Source of the DNA: Symbiodinium natans
Taxonomy: Eukaryota; Sar; Dinophyceae; Suessiales; Symbiodiniaceae
DNA: 64,000 nt
NCBI GenBank assembly: GCA_905221605.1
Contig: CAJNDS010002190.1
Location: forward strand, 935,788 to 999,787
Direction of reading: 5' to 3'
Shown: in pieces, positions 18,150 to 28,969 of the stretch
Position numbering within the stretch: position 1 is the first letter of the stretch
Layout of the letters: every line of letters starts with the position of its first letter
Notes under the pieces: model-generated
Seen by the model: the letters and a program-made list of their open reading frames with translations, nothing else
Told to the model about the DNA's origin: nothing
The model's database searches: none
Made by a program: the position numbers and the translations under genes

Positions 18150-19060
18150 ATTAATCAGAATATGTGTGTGTATGCAAATATGATAAACGTAAGAAGGGAC
18201 CATAATTTGGAGAGCCTACCATCTCGTGTTCCGGCCGAGGATAACACGTGATGCAACAGGGAGCTGTTGTTTCGTCGCAGATGCACAACTGCCATTCCCA
18301 ACCCCCCCCCCCCCCTTCCCCCAAGAAAAACGAAAAAAGCACGTAAGCCCTAAGCTCCAGATCTCAAAGGCCGCCACATATTTACGACCAGTTTCGATCA
18401 GACACACCCCCACCCAGCCCTCCCCTCACATGGAGAGTCATACCTCAAAGGCTGCGGCCCCAAATCCCCATCTGTTAGCCTCAAAGGCCACAACCTGGCA
18501 CAATCGGATCCTCTGGTAGCCTGGTAAGTTTACCCTAAACCCTAAACCCTAAACCCTAAACCCTAAACCCTAAACCCTAAACCCTAAACCCTACTGAGTC
18601 TCCCCTAGCAACCCCTTTATCATCCCCATAACCCGACTTACCCTAGTTACGAAGTCAAAAGGGCTCCCAAGAGCTGGGTCTTGCGGCGCTTGCGGTGTAG
18701 GGTTTAGGGTTTAGGGTTTAGGGTTTAGGGTTTAGGGTTTAGGGTTTAGGATTAGGGTTTAGCGTTCAGGGTTCAGGGTTCAGGGTTCAGGGTTCAGGGT
18801 TTAGACTTCAGAGCTGAGTTCAGGTTTCGGGTTGAGGTTTTGATTGTTAGGGGTGAGGCTTTAGGCTCTTCTGTGATACCCGAAACCCTAAGGCAGTTTG
18901 GGGTTGAGGAACCCTGGACCCCTCGAAGATTTTTCACGCCGTGGCAACGAGCACTTACTGTAGGGCAATGACCCTGTGCCCTAAACACGAGACCCTAAAC
19001 CCTATAGGCGTTTTGGTTTTGTGTTGTTTAGGGTGAGGGCATAGTTGCCCTATTATACAG
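18150..19060. other. Stretch without a convincing gene
   Basis: Holds a poly-C run (18302-18315), a CCCTAAA array (18534-18593), a TTTAGGG array passing into TTCAGGG (18699-18803), and short unique sequence. A GT/CT-rich frame at 18226-18519 is low complexity. Confidence 0.6.
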
Positions 19061-19068
19061 TTTAGGGT

Positions 19069-19177
19069 ATACATGCAGGGGACCTAAAAAGGGTCCTAAA
19101 CTGGGTTATAAGTCTCACTATTTGGGTTAGAATTCCCTTAACTGAAGTTAGTATAGTAAGGGGGCCCCTACTTGTAG
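19069..19177. mobile_element. MITE-like element, family A
   Basis: TACATGCAGGGGACC at the left, GGGGGCCCCTACTTGTAGG at the right, interior GGGTTATAAGTCTCACTATT. Its right edge is followed 27 bases on by an acceptor-like TGCAATTGCAG. Confidence 0.8.
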
Positions 19178-19204
19178 GGGCCCTAGCATACAGTGCAATT
19201 GCAG

Positions 19205-19294
19205 ATCTCGATGGTTCGTCAGGCTTCGGCGAGCGCGCAGCTGACCCGACACACACCAAGCTCTTATGTCATCACCAAACCGTTTGGGTTTTAG
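19205..19294 (+). CDS. Coding-like terminal exon
   Basis: Acceptor AATTGCAG|ATCTCG, frame ISMVRQASASAQLTRHTPSS then YVITKPFGF, TAG at 19292 (which may be inside a following intron). Product unknown. Confidence 0.45.
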   Translation: MSMVRQASASAQLTRHTPSSYVITKPFGF

Positions 19295-19508
19295 AGGTAT
19301 AGGGGTTTTAGGGGCTTTTAGGGTTTAGGGTTTAGGGTTTAGGGTTTAGGGTTTAGGGTTTAGGGCGAGGGGTGTAGGTGTGAGCCGTGTTGGGGGTTGT
19401 CTGGCTGTAACACTCATATGCATCAGGTGAGAGGAGCTACCCGAAACCCCCTAAAGCCCTACAGCCTGAGCCCCTCCAAAGCTGCATGCCTGCACCCTCA
19501 CTCTGCAT

Positions 19509-19582
19509 GCCCTAAACCCTAAACCCTAAACCCTAAACCCTAAACCCTAAACCCTAAACCCTAAACCCTAAACCCTAAACCC
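19509..19582. repeat. (CCCTAAA)n array, about 10 units
   Basis: Clean array. It is followed by a short frame SLHDTDAAALS (19588-19623) after CCTGAAG|, a possible tiny terminal exon. Confidence 0.93.
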
Positions 19583-20721
19583 CTCGCACACCTGAAGTCA
19601 CTCCATGACACTGACGCCGCCGCCTTGTCTTAGCCGGCCAGGAACCTGGAAGCTGCTTCAGCTACCGTCGGTTTCCGTAGACGCCCCAAACCCTTAAGCC
19701 CAAACCCTAAACCCCAAACCCTAAACCCTAAACCCCAAACCCTAAACCCCAAACCCCGAACCCTGAAATGCCCCAGAAGGGTGCAGGCTTCGGGTTCCCC
19801 TGGATGACCTAAACCCTAAACTGCTCCCTAAACCCTAAACCCTAAGCCCTAAAAGCCTCGACCCTGAACCCCCCAAAAACCCTTTGTAGATTAAGGCTTC
19901 GGGTGGACAGGGCTATGGACCCTAAACCCTAAAACCCTTCAAGCCTAAGCCCTAAATGCCCCGAAGCCCGAACTCAAGAAGAAGCCCAGAAGCCCTAAAC
20001 CCTAAACCTTAAACCCTAAACCCTAACCCGAAGCATGCGATGCCATTGCTGCGCCTCCTCGCCGGTCTCACAGGGGTGCGCGGACTCATAATTGGGGGGT
20101 GGGGGGGCAGTTGCGAGTCTCAACATCAGGGGGTTTAGGGTTTAGGGTGTAGGGTTTGGGGGTTTCGGGTCCTAGTGTTCAGGGTTCAGGGTTTCGGCCA
20201 CAGGGGTTTGGGCCTTCGTTGTTTCGCTCTTCGTCTTCGTTCCTAGAGGCCACCTTCGGATCGGCCCAATGGTTTAGGGCTTAGGGTTTAGGGTTTAGGG
20301 TTTTGGGGTTTAGGGTTTGGAAGGTCTACCACGCTTGAATAAACCCGAGGCTCGAAATGGGTATTTACAAGAATCAGGGAGAACCCCTCTTAAACCCCAA
20401 GTAGACAAGAACTGCCTTAAAGGCCTTAAAAGCGACCCCCCAAACCCTAAACCCGAAACCCTAAACCCTAAACCCCCCGAAAGGGTACCCCGATTTTCGG
20501 AAACTCGCGAATTTGCTTTAAGGCAAACGCCACCTCTTGAGGCTTATATAGAGCGTACTTAGGGTTTTGGGGTTCTAGTAGGGCTTAGGGTTCAAGGTTT
20601 AGGGGTTTAGGGTTTAGGGTTTAGGGTTTAGGGTTTAGGGTTTAGGGGCTAGGGTCTAGGGTTTAGGGTTTAGGGTTCAGGGTTTGTCTGTTTAGGGCTC
20701 AGGGTCAAGGGCTGTTGCTAG

Positions 20722-20806
20722 ATTTGCCTTCGGTCAGGTGTTGGCCGCGGCGGAGCAGCAGGAGGCAACTGTCATGGTAGTGCGCACGCCACCCTCCTCC
20801 CCACCG
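20722..20806 (+). CDS. Coding-like exon, unknown product
   Basis: Acceptor GTTGCTAG|A, frame FAFGQVLAAAEQQEATVMVV then RTPPSSPP, donor CACCG|GCCCTGAACCC (GC type) leading into CCCTAAA-like sequence. Confidence 0.5.
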
Positions 20807-20935
20807 GCCCTGAACCCTAAGCCCGAAAACTCCACAACCCCAAACCCTAAACGCGCTAAATGCTAAACCCCAAACCCTTTTCCCCCTTCCCCACCAACAA
20901 AGCCCTTGGGCGGGGGTGGGGGGGGGCTCAGGGAG

Positions 20936-21845
20936 TTCACTTGTCCATCTTTTGTGTGTATCTATCTGTGTTTATGTCTTTCCTTTGTTGTCCTATTTCT
21001 TGACATTTTGCTGCGTCTATGTAGTCTATCTATATATATATATATATATGTAACCATTGTGTTCAGCCTTTTTTTGTATGGTCTATGGCGGGCTTGTTGG
21101 GATTTACACGGACGGGTAGAGGGTTAGGTCCTTAGGAAGGGCTACTCAGGGACCTGTTGCAGGATCATTCCCAAAGATAGTCCAGACTCCTATCAAGAGT
21201 CTTCAAGCTTCAGGAGTGCAATTGGGGTTAACGAATGTTTAGGGTTCATAAGCTCCTGGGTTCCAAAATCTGAGTGTACGGCAATAGAGAAGACAGTCTG
21301 TTTGCTAAGTGTCTCTGTCAGGCAGCCTGCACGCTGGTCTCATTGGCCGGGCGCATAGTCATCCTAAGCCCTAAGCCCTAAACCCTAAACCCTAAACCCT
21401 AAACCCTAAACCCTAAACCCTAAACCCCGGCAAGTTTCAGTCCAGGAGTCGGCAAGTTCGACATGTCTGGTCACCAGAAATCAGAGATTCCAACAGTCGA
21501 ACACTGATCTTGGATGGTACCTTAGTGGTTTTAGTCTCACTGAACCTTCTAAACCCTAAACCCTAAACCCTAAACCTTCAAGCAAGGGTTTTTGTTTATA
21601 GGATTAGGAGCAGGTAGCCTGGCTAGCATGGCCAGTGCTCTTCTTCAACGTAACGTGAACCCTAACCCTAGTCCTTGACCCTAAGCCCTTTACTTCCTCC
21701 CCATGCAAATCCTAAATCCCTAAACCCTAAACTCTAAACCTTAAATCTCAGAACCCTAAACCCCTCAACCCTAAACCTCTAAACCATGGACCCTGAACCC
21801 TAAACCTCTGAACCCTGAACCCTAAACCCTAAACTCCAAACCCTG
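20936..21845. other. Stretch without a convincing gene
   Basis: T-rich low-complexity sequence with a TA microsatellite (about 21029-21048), unique DNA at 21050-21360, a CCCTAAA array (21370-21427) and degenerate CCCTAAA-like sequence at 21660-21845. Confidence 0.6.
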
Positions 21846-21847
21846 AA

Positions 21848-21925
21848 GGCCACCCCTGGGAACCTCTGTGGGCTGGTGATGCTTTGGGCAGGGCGTCCGC
21901 AGCACGAACTGGCCTTCCAAAGTGA
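21848..21925 (+). CDS. Coding-like terminal exon
   Basis: After CCCTGAAG|, frame GHPWEPLWAGDALGRASAAR then TGLPK with TGA at 21923. Upstream partner unassigned. Confidence 0.4.
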   Translation, partial: GHPWEPLWAGDALGRASAARTGLPK

Positions 21926-22087
21926 GCCCAGGGGCCAAAGAGCCCAATTCCCCTTAAGTAAAGAAGGGTTTAGGGTTTAGGGTTTAGGGCCCTGCCTCCC
22001 TCTGCGCAGACAGCGCCGCCGCCCCCTTGGCTTGGGGCTAAGGGTTAAGGGTTAAGGGTTTAGGGTTTAGGGTTTAGGGTTCACAAG

Positions 22088-22160
22088 CGGCAGAAGCAGC
22101 AGTGCCAGCTCAGACCGTCCTGCTGCCGACGATTCTGCCAGGCATTGTCTGGCTCCTCCA
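22088..22160 (+). CDS. Coding-like exon, hydrophobic
   Basis: Frame AAEAAVPAQTVLLPTILPGI then VWLLQ, between a TTTAGGG array (acceptor TTCACAAG|) and a CCCTAAA array. The hydrophobic core could be a membrane segment. Confidence 0.45.
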
Positions 22161-22469
22161 ACCCTACACCCGAAACCCTAAACCCTAAACCCTAAACCCT
22201 AAACCCTAAACCCCACGTGCGCCGCCTTTCAGATGGGAATTCACATGGTCCAGTGGCTTGGAGCCCCCTTTGTTCCCAAGGTTCAGCCTTAACCCCGAGT
22301 CCTAAGAACACCCCAAACCACAAACCCTAAACCTTAAACCCTAAACCCTAAACCCGAAGCCCGAAGCCCTAAGCCCTAAGCCCTAAGCCCTAAGCCCTAT
22401 AAACCCTAGACCCTAAACCCTAAACCCTAAACCCTAAACCCTAAACCCCACAAACCGCTAAGCCTTAGA

Positions 22470-22559
22470 GTCGCGTGCGCCGAGGTGCTCAGCAGCCACG
22501 GACGCCCCATCGACCTCCAGCCACCCTTTACCCGCTATGTGGCCGTGGCAAGCTTGCTG
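22470..22559 (+). CDS. Coding-like exon, unknown product
   Basis: Frame VACAEVLSSHGRPIDLQPPF then TRYVAVASLL, with CCCTAAA arrays before it and TTTAGGG after it. Another frame is also open, so the translation is a choice based on composition. Confidence 0.45.
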
Positions 22560-22747
22560 GGTTTAGGGTTTAGGGTTTAGGGTTTAGGGTTTAGGGTTCA
22601 GGGTTTAGGGTTTAGGGTTTAGGGGTTTGGGGTTTAGGGTTTTAGCGTTCAGGGTTGTGCACTGAGGCTGGCTTGAGACGTCTGTGATATAGGGTACTAA
22701 GCCTGAAAGGGTATTCGGACTTCGGGCATTTCCGGTGCAGGACGGCT

Positions 22748-22874
22748 GTACATGTAGGGGCCCCCTAGTTATAACTGGGGTTATAAGAGCCCTAAATTTG
22801 CTTATAAGTATTACTATGTAGGTTAGACCTCCCTTACCTAAGGTTAGTATTGTAAGGGGCGCCCTACTTCTAGG
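22748..22874. mobile_element. MITE-like element, family A
   Basis: GTACATGTAGGGGCCCCCTA at the left and GGGGCGCCCTACTTCTAGG at the right; interior GGTTATAAGAGCCCTAAATT. 127 bp, the same length as the copy at 16918. Confidence 0.87.
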
Positions 22875-23525
22875 CGTTTAAGAGTTCAAGCCCAGGTAAA
22901 GCGTCCTTGCTGGACGCACAATCCTGTATGCGTACCCTGCACCCCAGGCCGTGAACCCTGAACCCTAAACTCTAAACCCTAAACCGCCACCGCTTAGCCC
23001 TAAACTCTACACCCTAAACCCCACCCTTTCCTGTCCCATCTCGACATTCGCAACCCTGAGGTTCTCAAAGCTACCAGGACTCGCTTTACCTACTAATTTT
23101 ATGGGTTCTACCTACTGATTCAGGGGAAGTTACTACTAAACTATAAGTAAGTACAATCCGAGGTAAACCTAAACCCTAAACACTGAACCCAACTTAGAGC
23201 TTCGTCGGCTTTAGTTTTTTGGTTTAACGGGTTTTGGGGCAGCTTAAGGTTCCTTTATTGCGGTTTAGGATCTAGGGTCTAGGGTCTAGGGTCTACGGTC
23301 TAGGGTTTAGGGTTTAGGGTTTGGGGTTCCTGTGTTGTTGTTTTTGCTGGGTCTCATAGGGTGGCCAGGGTCTTTTCGGAGTTTTAGATTTGTTGGGCTG
23401 TTAGGGATTAGTTTTTCGGGTCTAGGGCTCCGAAGTTGTATTCAGACAGGTTTTTTGGGCTTCTTTTCTTTCTTTTGGGGGAGGAGGGGGGCCTACAAGC
23501 CATTAAACCACAAGCCGCTCTCGAA

Positions 23526-23841
23526 CCCTGCCCTAAACCCTAAAACCCTAAAACCTAAACCATAAACCCTAAAACCCTAAAGCCCTAAACCCTAAACCCT
23601 AAAACCCTAGCTTTAGACCCTAAAACCCTAATCCTAAAGTCCTACACCCTAAAGTCTAAAGCCCCTAAACCCTAACCCTCAACCCTATACCCTAAACCCT
23701 AAACTCTAAACTCTTAACCCTAAACCCTAAACCCTAAAACCCTAAACCCTAAACCCTAAACCCTAAACCCTAAACCCTAAACCCTAAACCCTAAACCCTA
23801 AACCCTAAACCCTAAACCCTAAACCCTAAACCCTAAACCCT
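23526..23841. repeat. Longest compound CCCTAAA array, about 315 bp
   Basis: A left half of degenerate CCCTAAA/CCCTAAAA units and a right half (23731-23838) of about 15 perfect heptamers. It abuts an exon directly, with no AG dinucleotide between array and frame. Confidence 0.94.
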
Positions 23842-23842
23842 G

Positions 23843-23965
23843 CTCTGCTTGCCGCGGCCGTTTTCGAGTGCGTTTCTGGAGCGCGGTGTGGCCCGGGCCG
23901 TGGGATGGGCCCTTGGCCCGCCTGCAGACCGGCGTTGGGTCCCTAAGAGACGGGCTTCTTCTGGG
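23843..23965 (+). CDS. Coding-like exon, unknown product
   Basis: 41-codon frame: LCLPRPFSSAFLERGVARAV, then GWALGPPADRRWVPKRRASS. The donor TCTGGG|GTTTAGGG is phase 0 and comes from the array. No normal AG acceptor on the left. Confidence 0.5.
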
Positions 23966-24440
23966 GTTTAGGGTTTAGGGTTTAGGGTTTAGGGTTTAGG
24001 GTTTAGGGCTGTTTGTAGGGTTTAGGGCTTCGGGTTTGGGATTTCGGGTTTAGGGTCTGGGGTTTAGGGGTGTTTGTAGGGTTTTTCCTCGGGCTTTTAT
24101 GAATTTTCGTTGGGTGTTTCTTAGGGTTGAATTATGGGGTCTGGGGCTTCGGGGTTGTTCAAACCCTAAACCCTAAACCCTAAACCGTTTTTGTTTGGGG
24201 GGGTTGGGTGGTTTTGGCGTTGGCGTTTTGGGTTTTTTGGGGGTTCATGGCTCCTGCTGGTGGGCGGCTGATAGGCGCGTCCTGGCCGAGGGGTTTAGGG
24301 TTTATATGGTTTAGGGTTCATGGTTCAGGGCATCAGGGTTGCAGGATTTAGGGTTTGAGTGTTTGTGCGGTTTAAGGTTTTTTTTGGGGTTACTTTGTTG
24401 AGCTTGCAACCAAGTTTAGCGCAAGACCCTTAACCCTACT

Positions 24441-24568
24441 TGGAGGTTCATGGTACTTATTTACCAATTATAGCTGTACTTATCACTGTACTTATAAGGG
24501 CACTTATGGGGCTTATAAGTGGGTTACAAGTAGAGTTACAATTGGTTAATAAGTACCATGAACCTCCA
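24441..24568. mobile_element. MITE-like element, family I, near-perfect 28-bp TIR
   Basis: TGGAGGTTCATGGTACTTAT at the left, continuing TTACCAATT, against the complement of AATTGGTTAATAAGTACC-type sequence at the right; one mismatch in about 28. The interior consists of repeated ACTTAT motifs. 128 bp. Confidence 0.9.
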
Positions 24569-24571
24569 CGT

Positions 24572-24658
24572 ACCTTTGTTTCCCGCGACTTGGACCCCTC
24601 AACGGACCTTCACACCAACGAGTTGGTGTTATACCCGAACGGCGCACGTTCCGAGTAG
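24572..24658 (+). CDS. Coding-like terminal exon
   Basis: Frame TFVSRDLDPSTDLHTNELVL then YPNGARSE and TAG at 24656, starting three bases after the family I element. A left-hand frame ELATKFSARPLTLL lies before the element, but a clean in-frame join was not found. Confidence 0.45.
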   Translation, partial: TFVSRDLDPSTDLHTNELVLYPNGARSE

Positions 24659-25193
24659 CCTGGAGGTTCTGGTGAGCCCTATGTAAACCCAAAACTCGAA
24701 GCCCTAAACCCTAAACCAACCCGGAACCCTAAATCCTAAACCCCCTTGCACGCGGGGTCGTAGTGCCGGGTTTAGGTGGTCAGGCTTCGGGTGATGGGCT
24801 GTGGGGCTCAGAGCTCAGGGTTTAGGTTGTAAGGTTTAAAGCTGCAGGGTCTAAGGCGTTTAGGGTTCAGGGTTTAGGGTTTTGGGTTTTAGGTCTCTTT
24901 CAGGGCAATCGGAATTTGGGCTTTAGCTAAGCCCACAAAGCCTAACTTAAAGGACCATGGGTTGAGGTAGGGTTACAAGTGCCTTAGTCAGCGTGGGAAT
25001 ACAGTCGTCTTGACTCATACTCTTTCACAGAAGCCCTAGAAGACCCAAACCCTAAACCAGAGGCTGCAGCTAAACCCTAAACCCTAAAGCCTAAACCCTA
25101 GACCCTAAACCCCAAACCCTAAACCCTAAACCATGCAGAGGCCCTGTGCCCAGAAGCATCCAGAAGCTCTGGAAGGCCCAAACCCTAAACCAG

Positions 25194-25256
25194 AGGCTGG
25201 GGCCATGGCTTACATGCCGATGTCAGCGGCAGCGGAGCCTGTGGATGAGGCCAGGT
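25194..25256 (+). CDS. Coding-like exon, unknown product
   Basis: Acceptor AAACCAG|AG, frame AGAMAYMPMSAAAEPVDEAR, donor GGCCAG|GTTGTTG. The 25160-25201 stretch, including the acceptor, is an imperfect direct repeat of 25030-25071, with an array between. Confidence 0.5.
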
Positions 25257-25349
25257 TGTTGTTTGTAGGGTTTAGGGTTTAGGGTTTAGGGTTTAGGGTT
25301 TAGGGTTTAGGGTTTAGGGTTTAGGGTTTAGGGTTTAGGGTTAGCTAAA

Positions 25350-25549
25350 CCTTGGTAGCCCAGTGGTAACCTTTTGCCCTTTTTGGGTTTCAGGTTCCCT
25401 TGTCACAGTAACCAACCCCAACAATTGACGTGCCTTCATGATGATGTCGTCACTGTAGGGTTATACATTTTCATCAGAATTCTCTTAGAGAATCGCCTTA
25501 CAACTAAAAAGCGCGCCCTTTTTGCTTCCTGGGTTACTCTTGGGTCTAG
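25350..25549. mobile_element. Composite element: family D left end, family C-like right end
   Basis: The left end CTTGGTAGCCCAGTGGTAAC is family D; the right end CTTCCTGGGTTACTCTTGGG, then TCTAG, is family C. The middle (about 25420-25500) is unique. It suggests end-swapping between TIR families or a nested insertion. Confidence 0.6.
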
Positions 25550-26105
25550 CAGGTCGTAGTAGTTCCATAGGCAGAATCAAGCCAGAGTTTAGGGTTTAAG
25601 GTTTTCGATATGATGCAAGGCCCATAAACGCTGAGCCAAAGTCCTGCCAACGCTCAAGGGTTTAGGGCTTCGGTTGGGAAAATCTCTACATCCTCAGAGT
25701 TTCGGAGGCGTCTGCAAATCAGCTTCTAAACCCTAAACCCTAGACCCTAAAGACCCTAAACCCTAAATTCTTGTACTCGGTGTTGAGGCTGAGGGGTAGG
25801 GGCTTTCAGGCTCAGAGTACATGTTGGGGATCGGGGTGGAGGCTTTAAACCCAAAACCCGAAACCCCAACCCCAAACACTAAACCCTAAACCCTAAACCC
25901 TAAACCCTAAACCCTAAACCCTAAACCCTAAACCCAGGCTGCTCCTCCCTAAGCATCCTCTGACGTTCCTCTATTCTACTGCGCCTTTCAAAGCCTTAAG
26001 CTTTGAATGCGGAGCCTTCAGCTCTGCATTAGATGAGGGGTCTAGGGTTTGGGGTTTAGGGTTAGGGCCCCTAAACCTTAAACCCTAAAGTCTGAGCCCC
26101 AGGGG

Positions 26106-26201
26106 ACATTTCGCTGGAATGGGTACCGCTGTCACGGCGGTCCCATCCACATGGCAGCCCTCCACGGGAAGCTGGATTTGGTCAAGGCGCCTGCCAAGAT
26201 G
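26106..26201 (+). CDS. Ankyrin-repeat-like exon
   Basis: Frame TFRWNGYRCHGGPIHMAALH then GKLDLVKAPAKM. The GGPIHMAALHGKLDLVK stretch follows the ankyrin helix-one/helix-two pattern (G-x-x-PLHxAAxxGxxxVV). Phase-0 donor ATG|GTTTGGGG. Ankyrin repeats bind proteins; the parent protein is not visible. Confidence 0.6.
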
Positions 26202-27022
26202 GTTTGGGGTTTAGGGTTTAGGGCTTAGGGTTGAGCATGTATTATTAATATACACTCTAAACTACCCACAGGTGCCCATTCTAGAAATACAACCCCCCCC
26301 CCCCCCCATCTCGTCTGAGCCTCGTATGATATGTGGAGTCCTTTCAGAATTCTTTTCTGCCACAAGGGCAGGGCCTAGATTTCTATTTCCCACGTCCTGC
26401 CCACTGGTTAAGCCCGAAACCATAAACGCTACACCCTGTTTCGGGTTTTGCGGCTGGGCCCAGGCAGATATCACCCTTGTTCTTGCCTTTGCTTTGTTTC
26501 AGGGTTTGTTTCAGGGTCCGGTTCTCTTGCATATGTTCAGGTTTCAGGGCGTCCAGACTCAGGTTTCCGGGCGTCCAGACAAAGAAGGTGTGCCTGAATT
26601 ACTTCAGAGCCTGGGGCGGAAGGAACTTGGAGGATGTGTTTGAGTTCAGGGTTTTCGGTGCGGGTTTAGAGCTTCTTACGAGGGTAAACCCTAAACCCTA
26701 AACCCTAGACCCTAGACCCTTTACCCTAGACCTTAAACCCTAAACCCTAAACCCTAAAACCCCAAAACCCTAAACCCCAAACCCCAAACCCCAAACCCTA
26801 AACCCCCAAACCCTAAACCCGAACATCGAGAAGGTGTAAAAAAAAAGGGTCCCTTCCGGATTTTTCCGGCCTGAGCTCGAGTCTACAGCCCTTAGGGTTT
26901 TGGGTTTAGGTTTTGGGTTTAGGGTTTGGGGTTTGGGGTTTACGGTTTAGGGTGTAGGATTTGGGGTTTAGGGTTTAGGATTTAGGGGGGTTTTGGGTGT
27001 AGTGTGTCGCACGACAACGCAG

Positions 27023-27063
27023 GCGGCTGTCGAGGGCAAGAGTGACAAGCTGACCATCGTGAG
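27023..27063 (+). CDS. Small coding-like exon
   Basis: Acceptor CGACAACGCAG|GCGGC, frame AAVEGKSDKLTIVR, GC donor GTGAG|GCACCCTGAACCC. Good splice borders, but only 41 bases. Confidence 0.4.
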
Positions 27064-27254
27064 GCACCCTGAACCCTTAAACCCTAACGCCCTAAACCCT
27101 TAACTGCCAGGTTGGCTGTTGAAGCCGAGGGGGGTAGGGTGTCAGAAGGGTTTAGGGTTTCAGAATTTGGGTTTAGGAGGTGTCAAGAGGAACCCAGGGA
27201 TCCCAGTACCCCCTTAACGAAGGAATACGCCTTAGATAATAAAATATCAATCCT

Positions 27255-27315
27255 TGATTTAAGGCATCTTCCTTAGTATGATTTAAGGTATCTTCCTTCA
27301 TATGATTGAAGGTAC
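27255..27315. repeat. Three tandem 24-bp units (TGATTTAAGGYATCTTCCTT)
   Basis: Three diverging copies in a row, running directly into a long CCCTAAA array (27312-27483). Confidence 0.7.
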
Positions 27316-27491
27316 CCTAAACCCTAAACCCTAAACCCTAAACCCTAAACCCTAAACCCTAAACCCTAAACCCTAAACCCTAAACCCTAAACCCTAAACC
27401 CTAAAACCTAAACCCTAAACCCAAACCCTAAACCCTAAACCCTAAACCCTAAACCCTTAACCCTAAACCCTCAACCCTAAACGGCTCGGGA

Positions 27492-27571
27492 ACCACCAGA
27501 GCGTTCTGCCGCGCGGAGTCACGCTGGGGCTTCTCGAAGCGCTGCAAGCCGACGGCCAGTTGCCATACCGG
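27492..27571 (+). CDS. Coding-like exon, frame ambiguous
   Basis: Between CCCTAAA (left) and TTTAGGG (right). Two frames are open: VLPRGVTLGLLEALQADGQL and AREPPERSAARSHAGASRSA. The first looks more protein-like. Confidence 0.35.
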
Positions 27572-28056
27572 GGTTTATGGTTTAGGGTTTAGGGTTTAGG
27601 GCTTGGGGTGTGGGGTGTAGGGTTTAGGGCTTGGGGTGTGGGGGGTTTAGGGTTTAGGGCCTGGGGTGCGGGGTTCAGGGTTTAGGGCTTGGGGTGTGGG
27701 GTTTAGGGCTTGGGGTTTAGGGTTTAGGGTTTGGTGTTAAGGGCCTTGAGGGTTTAGGGTTAAGTGGTTGGGGTTTGGGCTTTAGGATTTACGGGGTTCG
27801 GGTTTAGGTTTGGGGTTTAGGGTTCAGATCTTTCGGCCTGTAGGATTTGGGTCTTAGGGTTCACGGCTCTAGGCCTTTAGGGTTTAGGGTTTTAGGGTTT
27901 GGGTTTTGGGTTTAGTTTTTCAGGGTTGAGGTTTTAGGGCGGCCTTGAGGGTTTAGGGTTTAGGGTTTCGGGTTTAGGGTTCAGGGTTCAGGGTTTAGGC
28001 GGGCCCTTGGGGATGTTCAATAATATTTTCCATCTTGGGTTGAGGAGGACCACATG

Positions 28057-28156
28057 CTAGGACCAGAGTCGGCCCTCATTCACTTTTTTTTAGGGTTTGG
28101 GTTCCCTTATAAGCCCTCTTCTTATGGCTAATACTTGGACCTACTCTTGAGTCTAG
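28057..28156. mobile_element. MITE-like element, family C
   Basis: CTAGGACCAGAGTCGGCCC at the left and CTACTCTTGAGTCTAG at the right. The interior TTTAGGGTTTGGGTTCCCTT matches the array-free family C copy at 58667. Confidence 0.78.
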
Positions 28157-28969
28157 TCTTAAACCCTAAACCCTAAACCCTAAACCCTAAACCCGAAAGG
28201 GCTTAGGATGACACAGCATGGACTGCGCAACCCCATTGGGGGATCTAGTATGTAGGACTAGGTTTCAGAGGCATTTAAGGGCCATCCTCGCGGAAGGTCC
28301 GGATTTCATTGGGACGTCGCGGGGTGTAGGGTTCAAGGGCTTAATTTGGGTTTAGGGTTTAGGGTTTAGGGTTTAGGGTCTAGGGTCTAGGGTCTAGGGT
28401 CTAGGGTTTAGGGTCTAGGGTCTAGGGTTTAGGGTTTAGGGTTTATGGTGGTAGGAGGTGCAGGGGCTGCACGACATGTGGCATGGGTTGCTCCATGTGG
28501 AGGTCAAAGTGCACCTTCACGACGGCCACCGGCAAGGAAATCGGGATTTCGGGTTTCGGGTTTTGGGTTTTGGGTTTTGGGTTTCTGGGTTTAGGATTTC
28601 GGGTTTAGGATGAAGAGTACACCCTGATTAGGGATGCTTTGCATTCAGGGTTGTGGGGTGGTGGGATTTGGGGGTTTGGGATACAGCAGAACTACCACCT
28701 ACCGAACCCAAACACCAACTTTCAGGATGCCAAGTTTGCGGGAAAGAGAGACTCCAAGACTTCTACTGCTAACCGCCATACCTTCGTTGCTTTTTGGGGG
28801 CACCTAGCTTCGTGTTCGTAACTTTAGCCTCAGGGAAGCTTAGGGAGCCTTAGGGAGTAGTGGGGAGTCTTAGGGAACCGTTGGGTTACGTACCCCCACC
28901 TCGAAGCCCCCCTCCTCCCTTAAGAACCCTATACTAAGGTAGTGTGTTTTTACTCTTCTGGCGTCCAAG

